Shown: positions 34,065 to 42,049 of the stretch, piece after piece
Layout: every line of letters starts with the position of its first letter
Position numbering within the stretch: position 1 is the first letter of the stretch
DNA from: Streptomyces hygroscopicus subsp. hygroscopicus
GTDB lineage: Bacteria > Actinomycetota > Actinomycetes > Streptomycetales > Streptomycetaceae
Reading direction: 5' to 3'
Assembly: GCF_030269125.1 (NCBI RefSeq)
Contig: NZ_BSSM01000029.1
Location: 1-48,397 of the forward strand
DNA length: 48,397 bases
Translations under genes and position numbers: made by a program
The notes under the pieces: generated by a model
The model's database searches: none
Seen by the model: only the letters and a program-made list of their open reading frames with translations
Told to the model about the DNA's origin: nothing

Positions 34065-36533
34065 TCAGCTGAAGTGCGCCGGGCGGTAGCCCCCGTGCTC
34101 CTCGCGGTAGGTGCGGGCGAGGTGGTGCTGAAGGCGGAGGTGGCGGAACTGGTGGACCGCGCCGCGCCGGCGTAGGACGCCGCGCCGGTAGGCGTCGTCG
34201 AGGAACGCCATCGTGTCCCATGGCAGTCTGCCGGTCAGGGGCAGCCAGATCCGCGACAACAGGACCCACTGCCCCCACGCGGTGAAGGCCAGCACGTAGG
34301 CGGCCGCACCGCCCAGACCGCTCGCGGCGGCGACGGGCAGTGCGTCGGACAGGGACCAGTTCAGCGGCCCGAGCGCGCCGTGCAGCAGGAAGACGAGCAC
34401 ATACCCGCCGACGACGACGGCCAGGGTCAGCATCGGCGCGAGGATGAGGGCCCGGCGTACGGCCGTCACGCGGTTGGAGGAGAGCAGCCCCTCCGGGGTG
34501 GCTGCGGTGGTGACATCGAGGGGGGCTTCGAGCGCGACCACGAACCCGAAGACCAGACAGGAGGAGGGGCCGAAGATCAGCCCGTACAGCAGCATGTTGG
34601 TGAGCGTGAGCCGGAGCATGGCCGACGTGGCAAGCGGCGCGTGGAAGAACAGGTGGTACTGGAGGCTGGTGACGAGCGCCATGCCGGCGCCCACCACCAG
34701 GCCGCCCAGGAAGACAGCCCCCAAGAGGGCGGTGGTCTCGCGGCGCGGTCGGCGGCCCATGCCGCGGTAGGTGCCCGGCAGCCGCAGCCGGACGGCGGTG
34801 GGCTCGAAGGCCTTGCTCCTCTTCCAGGTGCCGACGACCGCGTAGGTGACGCCGAAGGCGAGACCGCCGGTCACGCCGACGAGGAGGCCCTCGACCAGGA
34901 CCTGCGCGGGGCTGAGGACGGTCGGCGAGGATCCCAGGAACGGCAGGGAGGCCAGGCCGACACACCAGGTGGCGACGGCGACACACAGCGCCGAGGCCAG
35001 CACGACCGCCAGGACGCGCGTGGAGCGGCGCAGTGATTCGCCGAGCTGCCACCAGGCGAGGTCTTGGCGCTCGTGGTCGAACCGGACCAGGTGGTGGGCG
35101 AGGTAGCCCAGCCACCGCTGGGCCTTGTCGGGGGCCGGCGGTGTGCTGCGGGGACCGCTGTCGTCAAGCGCTTCGGGGGCGCGGTGCCGGTAGACCGCGG
35201 GGACGAATCCGGCGAGCAGGTGCTCCTCGATGGCGTGTGCGTCCGGGAACGTCGCCGTGTCCAGGAGTTCGTCCGGCCAGTGGTCGGGGGAGTCGCTGTA
35301 GAGCGTCCGCGCCAGGGAGATCATCAGCGGGGTGCTCAGGGCCTCGGCGAGGTGCGTGCCGCCCGGCCCCTTCGTGGTCTGTGCTGTGGTGAGTACGGCG
35401 TCCCAGGTGGCAACGGGCTCTTCCTCACCAAAAATGCCGGAGGCCCCCGGCCGGCTGGGTGTGCCCGGCAGCGGCGGGTCGGTGCGGGGCAGGTACTCCT
35501 TGAGGTCGTCCAGGGTCAGGTCGCACAGTTCGATGCCGACGGCCGAGGCGAGTGGCGTGTGTGCCGCCTTCACGGCCTGGGCGAACTCGCCGCGGCGGCT
35601 GGTGAGGACGAGTGGTGTGGGCACGCGGTTGAGCACGTCGAGCGCGTCGCGCCGCAGCCCTTCGGCGATCTCGTCGAATCCGTCGAGGACGGGCAGGACG
35701 AGGTCGGCGTCGAGGAGGTCCGCGGCCAGCGTCTTGCCGCTGGGCACCCGGCGCGCGAGGTGCGGGTGGTCGCGCAGCAGCCTTTCGGCCAGCCAGTCGC
35801 GGAGTTGGACGGCGGTCGGGTCCCAGGAGCCGACCCCGAAGATCACCGGTACCCGCTGGGGTCCCCGGCCGGTGCCCCGCGCCTCCAGCAGGTCCAGGAC
35901 GAATCGGATCGCCAGGACCGATTTGCCGGATCCGGCCCGGCCGAGGACGACCAGCCGGCCCGTGCCCACTCGCCGGTAGAGATCCGCTACTTCGCCCAGG
36001 GAGCCGCTCGTGTCTGTCTCGTGCGGCGCGTCCCGGGAAGCATGGCGCCGGCTGTTCTCGGCGTGGTCGGCCAGGCCGGTCGGCACCTGCCGCCACCGCA
36101 CCGGCAGCGGGTAGGGATGGTGGACCCGGCGCTGCGCCTCCTCGTGCCGCCAGCGCCGCTTGATCTCTCTGGCCAGATCGTCCGCCGCGTCGGCGAGCGG
36201 GCCATGGACGGCGCCTGGAGCGAGGGCGGTATCGGTCTCGGGTGAACGCGCGGCCGGAACGTCCGCCGCCGGCGCGTCCTGCGGCGGCACGCCCTCGCCC
36301 GGTGTCCCGGCGACGCCGCCGAGCGCCGCGGCGAGGCGCTGGCGGTCTTGGGGGCCGGCCCCGAGCGCGTCCGCCAGTAACGTCACCGTGCCGAGCCGGT
36401 GGTCGAACGGTTTGTCGTTCTCCATTCTGCGGATGGTGCTCACGCTCACCCCGGCGCGCTCCTCCAGCTCCTGCTGGGTCAGCCCCGCCTGCTTGCGCAG
36501 CCGGCGCAGCAGTTCGCCGAGCGTATCCGCCAC
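34065..36533 (-). CDS. XRE-NACHT NTPase with membrane domain
   Basis: This 822-aa protein starts at a GTG behind GGAAGG. Residues 4-60 are an XRE helix-turn-helix (LRKQAGLTQQELEERAGVSV). A NACHT domain spans about 190-340: Walker A GRAGSGKS (198-205), Walker B LVLPVLDGFDEIAEG with the NACHT-type DGFDE, and sensor LVLTSRRGEF. After a helical region (about 340-500) come six or so membrane helices (505-770; e.g. VLVEGLLVGVTGGLAFGVTY). A short basic C-terminal end GVLRRRGAVHQFRHLRLQHH follows, as in other Streptomyces NACHT proteins. NACHT NTPases are signal sensors, and some act in phage defence. It is divergent from the vWA-phosphatase-kinase-toxin run at 36720, so it may regulate or sense for that system. 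A perfect palindrome sits between them. Confidence 0.88.
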   Translation of the reverse strand: MADTLGELLRRLRKQAGLTQQELEERAGVSVSTIRRMENDKPFDHRLGTVTLLADALGAGPQDRQRLAAALGGVAGTPGEGVPPQDAPAADVPAARSPETDTALAPGAVHGPLADAADDLAREIKRRWRHEEAQRRVHHPYPLPVRWRQVPTGLADHAENSRRHASRDAPHETDTSGSLGEVADLYRRVGTGRLVVLGRAGSGKSVLAIRFVLDLLEARGTGRGPQRVPVIFGVGSWDPTAVQLRDWLAERLLRDHPHLARRVPSGKTLAADLLDADLVLPVLDGFDEIAEGLRRDALDVLNRVPTPLVLTSRRGEFAQAVKAAHTPLASAVGIELCDLTLDDLKEYLPRTDPPLPGTPSRPGASGIFGEEEPVATWDAVLTTAQTTKGPGGTHLAEALSTPLMISLARTLYSDSPDHWPDELLDTATFPDAHAIEEHLLAGFVPAVYRHRAPEALDDSGPRSTPPAPDKAQRWLGYLAHHLVRFDHERQDLAWWQLGESLRRSTRVLAVVLASALCVAVATWCVGLASLPFLGSSPTVLSPAQVLVEGLLVGVTGGLAFGVTYAVVGTWKRSKAFEPTAVRLRLPGTYRGMGRRPRRETTALLGAVFLGGLVVGAGMALVTSLQYHLFFHAPLATSAMLRLTLTNMLLYGLIFGPSSCLVFGFVVALEAPLDVTTAATPEGLLSSNRVTAVRRALILAPMLTLAVVVGGYVLVFLLHGALGPLNWSLSDALPVAAASGLGGAAAYVLAFTAWGQWVLLSRIWLPLTGRLPWDTMAFLDDAYRRGVLRRRGAVHQFRHLRLQHHLARTYREEHGGYRPAHFS

Positions 36534-36582
36534 ACCGTCACCTTCCGCTCCCTGCCCGGACGGTCACGAGCTTACCGCGACG

Positions 36583-36602
36583 ACCGGTCACCTATGACCG
36601 GT
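36583..36602. promoter_or_regulatory. Perfect palindrome in the NACHT/vWA divergent promoter region
   Basis: ACCGGTCA (36583-36590) and TGACCGGT (36595-36602) form a perfect 8-bp inverted repeat with a 4-bp centre. CGGTCAC also occurs at 36571-36577, a direct repeat of the left arm. Its place, 50 bp from the NACHT start and 118 bp from the vWA start, suits an operator acting on both sides. The XRE domain of the NACHT protein is the obvious candidate to bind it; this is inferred. Confidence 0.6.
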
Positions 36603-36719
36603 TGCATGACCTGGGCTTTTCGTCCGGGGGAAGCCAGCATCGCCGTTGCGGGCCGGCCACCGGTGGGAAGGGCACCGGCCCTTGACGACATCAGCGAGCG
36701 AGTGCGAGGAGGCGGATCG

Positions 36720-37403
36720 ATGGCGGACACGAGGGGCGTGCTGCTGCCGACCTACGTCGTGGCCGACGAGTCGGCGTCGATGGCACCGTATGTGAGCGAC
36801 CTTCAGGGCGGGGTGACCTCGCTGTGCGAGGGGCTGCGCGCGGAGCCGATGATCGCGGCGAAGCTGAGGCTCGCCGTTCTCGGCTTCTCCGACGATGTGC
36901 AGGTCAGGCTCGCGGTGGCCGATATGCGTACCGAGACCTCCGTACCGCGGGTGGTCATCCGCGGGATGACCAGCTACCGGGCCGTGTTCGACGACTTGCT
37001 GCAGCGCGTTCCCGCCGACGTGCGGTGGTTGCGCGGCGAGGGCTACAAGGTGCACCGCCCGGTGGTGTTCTTCCTCAGCGACGGTCAGCCGTCGGACGAG
37101 CACGACTGGCGTTCCCCGCACGCCGCCCTGGTCGACCGGGATCGGACGCCCACCGCGCCGAACATCATCGCCTGCGGCATCGGCGACGCCCAGGCGCAGA
37201 CCATGGTCGATGTCGCGACCCGCCCCGAGTTCGCCTTCGTCGCCAAGCCGGGTACCGACATCGGCAAGGCGGTCGCGGAGTTCTTCCAGTCCCTCACCGC
37301 GAGCCTGGTCGCGACCGGACAGGCACTGAACTCGGCGAGTCCGCAACTGGTGGTCAGCAAGCCGGACCAGTTCACCCTGGCGATCGACGAGGTCGGCCTG
37401 TGA
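36720..37403 (+). CDS. vWA domain protein (TerY-like)
   Basis: This 227-aa protein starts MADTRGVLLPTYVVADESAS at an ATG behind GAGGAGG. It is a single von Willebrand A domain: MIDAS motif DxSxS at Asp16-Ser18-Ser20, Thr/Ser in IRGMTSYRAVFD, and the second Asp in PVVFFLSDGQPSDEHDW. The length and features match TerY-type vWA proteins. The phosphatase gene follows with a four-base overlap (GTGA), then the kinase start. That vWA-PP2C-kinase order is the "TerY-P triad" known from comparative genomics of tellurite-resistance-like and stress systems, where vWA proteins scaffold complexes. It is probably cytoplasmic and the first gene of a six-gene run. Confidence 0.9.
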   Translation: MADTRGVLLPTYVVADESASMAPYVSDLQGGVTSLCEGLRAEPMIAAKLRLAVLGFSDDVQVRLAVADMRTETSVPRVVIRGMTSYRAVFDDLLQRVPADVRWLRGEGYKVHRPVVFFLSDGQPSDEHDWRSPHAALVDRDRTPTAPNIIACGIGDAQAQTMVDVATRPEFAFVAKPGTDIGKAVAEFFQSLTASLVATGQALNSASPQLVVSKPDQFTLAIDEVGL

Positions 37404-38415
37404 CGACCGGACACGGGGGGAGCCTCGCGCCGCAGCCCTCCCCTCCCCCGCCGGCGGGCTCACCGGGATCCACACACCCGCCCGCCCTGCCCGGTCCCGC
37501 CTTCCCGCCACCTCCCGGCCCGCAGCCGTGGCAGCGGGTCGCGGTGGACATCCCTGGGATGGAGTTCGAGGCCCGGCCTCCTGACCGGTACGCCTTCGAC
37601 TTCCCCGACAGCGAGTGCGACGGCTGGTCCACCGACCACCTCGCGCTTCGTTTCGCCTCGGTCCGCGGCGCGAAGCACCGTTACTACCGGCAGCCCCGTC
37701 AGGACACCGCTCGGGCGGCGGCACACGAGACCACCGGCAGCGTGGTGTTCGCCGTCGCCGACGGGGTCTCCAGCGCCACGGAATCGCATCAGGGCGCCGT
37801 CGAGGCGTGCCGCGCGTCCGTCGAGCGCATCCTGCACCTGCTCGATCAGGGGCCCCGGACCGCTGGATCTGGCCGATGCCGCGGCCTACGCCGCCTCGCG
37901 CCTCGGCGAGTTGGCTGCTCGGGACCGCCGCCCCCGGGACCGAGGAGGTGGCACGGCTGTGCGCGACCACGCTGGTCGCCGGCGCGGTCCGCCCCACCGC
38001 CGGCGGCCCGCGCGTCGAGCTCTTCCGGATCGGGGACTCCGGCGCCTGGCTGCTGGACCGGGCGAGCGGCCGCTACCACCAGGTGTTCGCCTCGAAGACC
38101 GGGACGGACGCCGTGCTGGTCACCGACGAGGTGGCGCCGCTGCCGCGGGTCCCCGACAGCTTGGAGCAGGCCGCCTTCCACTTGTCCGGCCGCATGGTGC
38201 TGTTGACGGGCACCGACGGGTTCGGCGATCCGCTCGGCGACGGTGACGGCGCGGTCGGCGCGCTCTTCGCCCGCCACCTGGCCGAACCCCCGCCGCCGTT
38301 GTGGCTCGGACACGTCCTGGACTTCTCTCGTGAGACGTTCGACGACGACCGCACCTTGCTCGCCGTCTGGCCGCGGGCGGCCGCGGGGCCGGCGCCGAAA
38401 GCCGGGCCGCGATGA
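37400..38415 (+). pseudogene. PP2C-type Ser/Thr phosphatase with two frameshifts
   Basis: From GTG 37400 frame A reads a Pro-rich start, then DGWSTDHLALRFASVRGAKH and VVFAVADGVSSATESHQGAV (PP2C motif with the metal-binding DG). At about 37860 it passes to frame C (LDLADAAAYAASRLGELAAR), and at about 37925 to frame B (GTEEVARLCATTLVAGAVRP, FRIGDSGAWLLDR, VLLTGTDGFGD, DDRTLLAVW). All PP2C motifs are present, but the reading frame changes twice within about 70 bp, next to runs of G/C. So it is either a recent double-indel pseudogene or a sequencing artefact. Overlaps of GTGA before and ATGA after keep it in the triad. Confidence 0.8.
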
Positions 38416-38813
38416 GCGCCCCGCGCCCCGCACCCATCGACATCACGACGCTGAAACTCGGGGACCGTCTCGGACAGGGCGGCCAGGGCACCGTCCACCA
38501 GGTACGGAAAGGCTGGCCGCACTACGACTACTGGCGGTCCATGAAGGTCGCCGGCAACTCGGCCCTCGACGTGCTGCTGTGCCTGTCCATGAACTACCCG
38601 GACGACGCCGGCTACGCGGTCCGGAACGAGTGCCTGGTCAAGTCGGGCCACACCTTCACCAACGTGGGTGACTGCGGGAAATCCAACGTCTACGTCACCG
38701 GACGCACCAACACCTACGGCGACGCCTCGTTCTGCGGCAGCGACGGCTGCACCACGTGGCCCTCCACCGACTACCCCGCCTTCGCCTACACCGTGTGCTG
38801 GCGCTGGCGCTGA
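38412..38813 (+). CDS. Protein kinase N-terminal stub fused to a cysteine-rich tail
   Basis: This 133-aa frame starts in an ATGA overlap with the phosphatase. Residues 1-33 (ITTLKLGDRLGQGGQGTVHQ) are the beginning of a Hanks-type kinase: strand 1 and the glycine loop GxGGxGTV. The ATP-binding Lys and everything after are missing. From about residue 34 the sequence is unrelated: WPHYDYWRSMKVAGNSALDV, then a six-cysteine segment (NECLVKSGHTFTNVGDCGKS, GSDGCTTWPSTDYPAFAY). I cannot place this tail. A deletion that removed most of the kinase and joined the end of another gene is the simplest explanation. The triad therefore has no kinase activity here unless one is supplied elsewhere. Confidence 0.65.
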   Translation: MSAPRPAPIDITTLKLGDRLGQGGQGTVHQVRKGWPHYDYWRSMKVAGNSALDVLLCLSMNYPDDAGYAVRNECLVKSGHTFTNVGDCGKSNVYVTGRTNTYGDASFCGSDGCTTWPSTDYPAFAYTVCWRWR

Positions 38814-38890
38814 CCCCCGGGCCCAGGCAGGCACCAGGCCCCGCAACACCTCATCCCGCCCCATTTGTCACACATCGTTCAGGAGTCGCC

Positions 38891-39118
38891 ATGGCGTACC
38901 GCTACTGGTGCGGCGAATGCAGCTTCAAGTCGTCCTGGGGAACCGAGTCCCAGGGCGAGAAGGAGCAGCTCGAGCACTACCGGGTCCACCACCCCGGGGT
39001 CGTTCCCGGCGGGCAGGTCGAGACCAACCGCAAAAACCCCGAGGGCGGCGGAAGTTGCCTCGCGATCACCGCCATCGCGGTCCTTCTCGTGTTCCTCGCC
39101 GCTTCGTGCCACCACTGA
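38891..39118 (+). CDS. Small CxxC protein with C-terminal membrane helix
   Basis: This 75-aa protein starts MAYRYWCGECSFKSSWGTES behind CAGGAG. A CGEC pair near the N-terminus and a following His-rich stretch (EHYRVHHPGV) could bind zinc, as in half zinc ribbons or C2H2 fingers. The C-terminus is a single hydrophobic helix (CLAITAIAVLLVFLAASCHH), so it is a tail-anchored membrane protein with its metal site in the cytoplasm. It lies between the kinase stub and the large toxin-like protein. The family is not known to me. In TerY-P loci a zinc-ribbon part normally accompanies the kinase, so this may be a detached one; that is speculation. Confidence 0.75.
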   Translation: MAYRYWCGECSFKSSWGTESQGEKEQLEHYRVHHPGVVPGGQVETNRKNPEGGGSCLAITAIAVLLVFLAASCHH

Positions 39119-39139
39119 AACCCGTCCCAGGAGTTCGAG

Positions 39140-42049
39140 TTGTCCTCTTCGCAACCGCCCCACGGGCCGGCCGACCGACCTCGCCCCACCTGGCAGGACC
39201 CGCAGCCGCCCCACGGGTCCGCTGGCCGACCCCGCCCCACGTGGCAGCACACCCCCCGGGCCACCCCGCCTCCACTGGGCCGCCCCACCCCCTCCGGTGC
39301 CCCGCCCCTTCCGCCGCCGCCCGGTGCTTCCCAGCCGCCGACGGCACCTCCCCCGCCCCCGGCTTCCCCGCCGCCCACGACGCCTCCCCCGCCCCCGGCT
39401 TCCCCGCCGCCCACGACGCCTCCCCCGCCCCCGGCTTCCCCGCCGCCCACGACGCCTCCCCCGCCCCGGCCGCCGCAGCCACCCGCGGGACCTCCGCTGC
39501 CGGCCCGGCCCCCCGCGGCGGGAACGCCGACCGGTTCCCCGCGAGCGGTCGCCCGGTGGCTCCGGCAGACGCGTGCCCGGTCCCTCACGGCCGCGGGCGT
39601 CGCCCTGGCCGTACTGGCGAGCCTGCTGTACGTGCTGTGGCCGAGCGCGTCGAACGGGTCGGGCGGTCCCGGGGACGCCAAGCACGAGGCATCGGCGCCC
39701 CGCGTGTCACCGGCCCGGCAGGGCGCGTCGGCGGCGCAGGCGCTGAGCACCCTGCCGGCGGTGAACCTGTCGATGGTCTACGCCCCGGCCGAGCACGCGC
39801 CCATGACCCGGGCGAACCTGACGGTCAACAGCGCGGGGCAGGCGTCGGGAACCCTCAGCGAACCGGTGACCGGGAAGTCCACCCTCGCGTGGTCCGGCGA
39901 CCAGCTCTACCTGAAGGGCGACTCGGCCTTCTGGGCGCAGCAGAATCCCCAGTTCGGCCACGACCTGACCAGCACCGGTCACTGGGTGGCGCCGGAGAAG
40001 CGCTCCGGTTACTACATGCTCGACAGCTTCGGGGTGAACGCCGGCTCGCTGACGCCGGCCTCACTCGCCGCGCTGGTCCGGAAGGTCACCTCCGACCCCG
40101 AGGCGGTGCGACAGGACGGCGCGACGTTCCAGGGCCGTAAGGCGGTTTCGTACACCTCTCAGGGCTGGACGGTCCTCCTCTCCGACGAGTCGCCCTACTC
40201 CGTCCTCGCCATCGGCGGCGACCCGGGCGGCGACAGTCCCGTCAAGTCCGCCACCTGGCACCCCGCCCGGCGCACCGGCCAGGCGGCAAAACCGGCGGAC
40301 TACCGCACGAACGCCGTGGCGGCGGACGACAGCGACTTCAGCAGCTACCTCCTGCTGGCGCCGAAGCCGGCGACCCCGGAGCAGACCGCCGCGGTCCGGA
40401 CGACCACCGCCTCCGCCGTGGCGACCGCCGTCCCGCTCGCCACGTCGGCCGAGGCGGTCTCCAAGACCATGGGACCCGCCTTCACCATCACCAGCGACGA
40501 CGCCTACCTGTGCACGACCAACCCGTGCTCGTACTCCATCACGGTCACCAACAGCGGCGACCAGGCGGGCGACGCCACCCTTTACCTGAGCATGCCGCAA
40601 GTGCCCACCGGCCCCCACCCGCTGGGCACCCTGCAACCCAAGCAGTCCAAGACAGTCAGCGGCACCCGCCCCAACATCGCCCCTCCCGGCAAGACGGTGA
40701 CCTTCACCGACTACGCCTGGGTGTACTCGACCGCCGCGTACGGCCCCGACCCCGAGGTCGGCAGCCGGCTGCATGCCCGCAACCTGCGGCCGGACGATCT
40801 CTCGTTCAGCACCCCTTTGCAACCCACCGTGGCAGGGCTGCTCGACGTCATGACGAAGGACCGGCCGACGAGCGACACCGAGGCGGGCAGCAGAGCGACC
40901 GACGCGATCGAAACAGCCAACGACCAGGGCGAGCTGCCCGACTTGGGGAAGATCGTCGAATCCGGCCGGCTGGACAACCCGCAGGACCTGCGCGACATCC
41001 TCCCCACCACCGAGAAGACCGACAACCAGCGCGTGCTGCAGCAGATCGCACTGCTGCTCCAGAGCGACCCGCGTGCGCGCGTCACCTGGACCGCGCCCGC
41101 CACAGCCGGAAAAGCGACACCCCCGGCGGACTACCTCTACACCACCACCGAACACGGCCGGCAGGTCAAGCGCGCCGTGAAGGCAGAAACGGTGCGGAGC
41201 CCGGCGGAACTCGGGTCGCGGGCACGCCTCGGCGCCGCACGACTGAACGGCGGGCAGCCGGACTCCGGGACCGCCGGCGGCCAGAGAGTGCGGCCCGGAT
41301 ACGAACGGGTACTGCGGCTCGACCTCGAAGCGTTCGCGGGGCCGCTGCTGGACCTGGCCACCACGCAGGACCTGGAGCACTCCCTGTCGACGGGAGCGCA
41401 GTTCCAGCAACTGCGGGACAGCCTGTGCGAACCGAACGGCGGCGGCCCCCGCGTCGACCGCCTCGTCATCGTCAACGCCTCCGGCACCCACCAGTGGACC
41501 TCCCCGCGCCAGGTCGGCGCGCCCTGCGGTTCCGGCGGGGCCTCGGCGTCGCCGGACCCGTCGAGTACCAGCCAGGACCCGTGTGACGCCCAGTCCCGTG
41601 AACAGCGCTACCACTACCAACCCCTGCAGGACGGCGCGCCCACCGGCGTGACCGCGTTGATATGCCCGTCTGACCTGAAGCCGCCGAACTCACGCGGCAG
41701 CAGGTCCGGTACGTGGGAGCCGCCGGGCTATGTCTCCAAGCGGGACCGCTACCGGCAGTGGATCTTCAACCGGTCCCATATTCTCGGTGACCGCTTCAAT
41801 GGAGCCTGGGTGAGAGAGAACATCTTCACCGGCTTCCGCGAGATGAACGATCCCGCCATGAAAAGGTGTGAGAACAAGATGGCGGACGCTCTCCGGTCGA
41901 AGCAGCCGGTCACCTACTCCGGGCAACTGGAGTACGGTAACGGAAGGCATAACATACCGACAGGCATCAGAATGACCGCCTCGACGCCTGACGGGGCGCT
42001 CTTCGACGTGTCCGTCTCCAACACCCCGGGAAGTCAGGTGACCTGTTGA
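39140..42049 (+). CDS. Proline-rich membrane-anchored protein with nuclease-like C-terminus (polymorphic toxin candidate)
   Basis: This 969-aa protein starts at TTG 39140, six bases after CAGGAG. Residues 1-140 are a Pro-rich cytoplasmic region with a 12-residue repeat. Residues about 148-167 (SLTAAGVALAVLASLLYVLW) form one membrane helix. The remainder should be outside: a beta-rich LppX-like part (about 195-385), an Ig-like part with CTTNPC, a helical part, then a C-terminal domain (about 813-969). That domain has RSH (878-880), Asn894 and Glu911 in NRSHILGDRF...RENIFTG...MKRCEN, matching the order of catalytic residues in DNA/RNA non-specific endonucleases of polymorphic toxins. The SUKH gene that overlaps its stop fits an immunity protein. 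The nuclease call is from motif order only. Confidence 0.75.
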   Translation: MSSSQPPHGPADRPRPTWQDPQPPHGSAGRPRPTWQHTPRATPPPLGRPTPSGAPPLPPPPGASQPPTAPPPPPASPPPTTPPPPPASPPPTTPPPPPASPPPTTPPPPRPPQPPAGPPLPARPPAAGTPTGSPRAVARWLRQTRARSLTAAGVALAVLASLLYVLWPSASNGSGGPGDAKHEASAPRVSPARQGASAAQALSTLPAVNLSMVYAPAEHAPMTRANLTVNSAGQASGTLSEPVTGKSTLAWSGDQLYLKGDSAFWAQQNPQFGHDLTSTGHWVAPEKRSGYYMLDSFGVNAGSLTPASLAALVRKVTSDPEAVRQDGATFQGRKAVSYTSQGWTVLLSDESPYSVLAIGGDPGGDSPVKSATWHPARRTGQAAKPADYRTNAVAADDSDFSSYLLLAPKPATPEQTAAVRTTTASAVATAVPLATSAEAVSKTMGPAFTITSDDAYLCTTNPCSYSITVTNSGDQAGDATLYLSMPQVPTGPHPLGTLQPKQSKTVSGTRPNIAPPGKTVTFTDYAWVYSTAAYGPDPEVGSRLHARNLRPDDLSFSTPLQPTVAGLLDVMTKDRPTSDTEAGSRATDAIETANDQGELPDLGKIVESGRLDNPQDLRDILPTTEKTDNQRVLQQIALLLQSDPRARVTWTAPATAGKATPPADYLYTTTEHGRQVKRAVKAETVRSPAELGSRARLGAARLNGGQPDSGTAGGQRVRPGYERVLRLDLEAFAGPLLDLATTQDLEHSLSTGAQFQQLRDSLCEPNGGGPRVDRLVIVNASGTHQWTSPRQVGAPCGSGGASASPDPSSTSQDPCDAQSREQRYHYQPLQDGAPTGVTALICPSDLKPPNSRGSRSGTWEPPGYVSKRDRYRQWIFNRSHILGDRFNGAWVRENIFTGFREMNDPAMKRCENKMADALRSKQPVTYSGQLEYGNGRHNIPTGIRMTASTPDGALFDVSVSNTPGSQVTC
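39347..39454 (+). repeat. 36-bp tandem repeat, three copies
   Basis: Three identical 36-bp units (39347-39382, 39383-39418, 39419-39454) plus a partial fourth encode PPPPPASPPPTT. They form the proline-rich cytoplasmic segment before the membrane helix of the large toxin-like protein. The exact identity of units suggests recent expansion by slippage. Confidence 0.9.

Noticed and set aside
39347..39454. Direct repeats as a possible CRISPR array
   Set aside because: The 36-bp units are contiguous with no spacers and lie in frame within a Pro-rich coding region.
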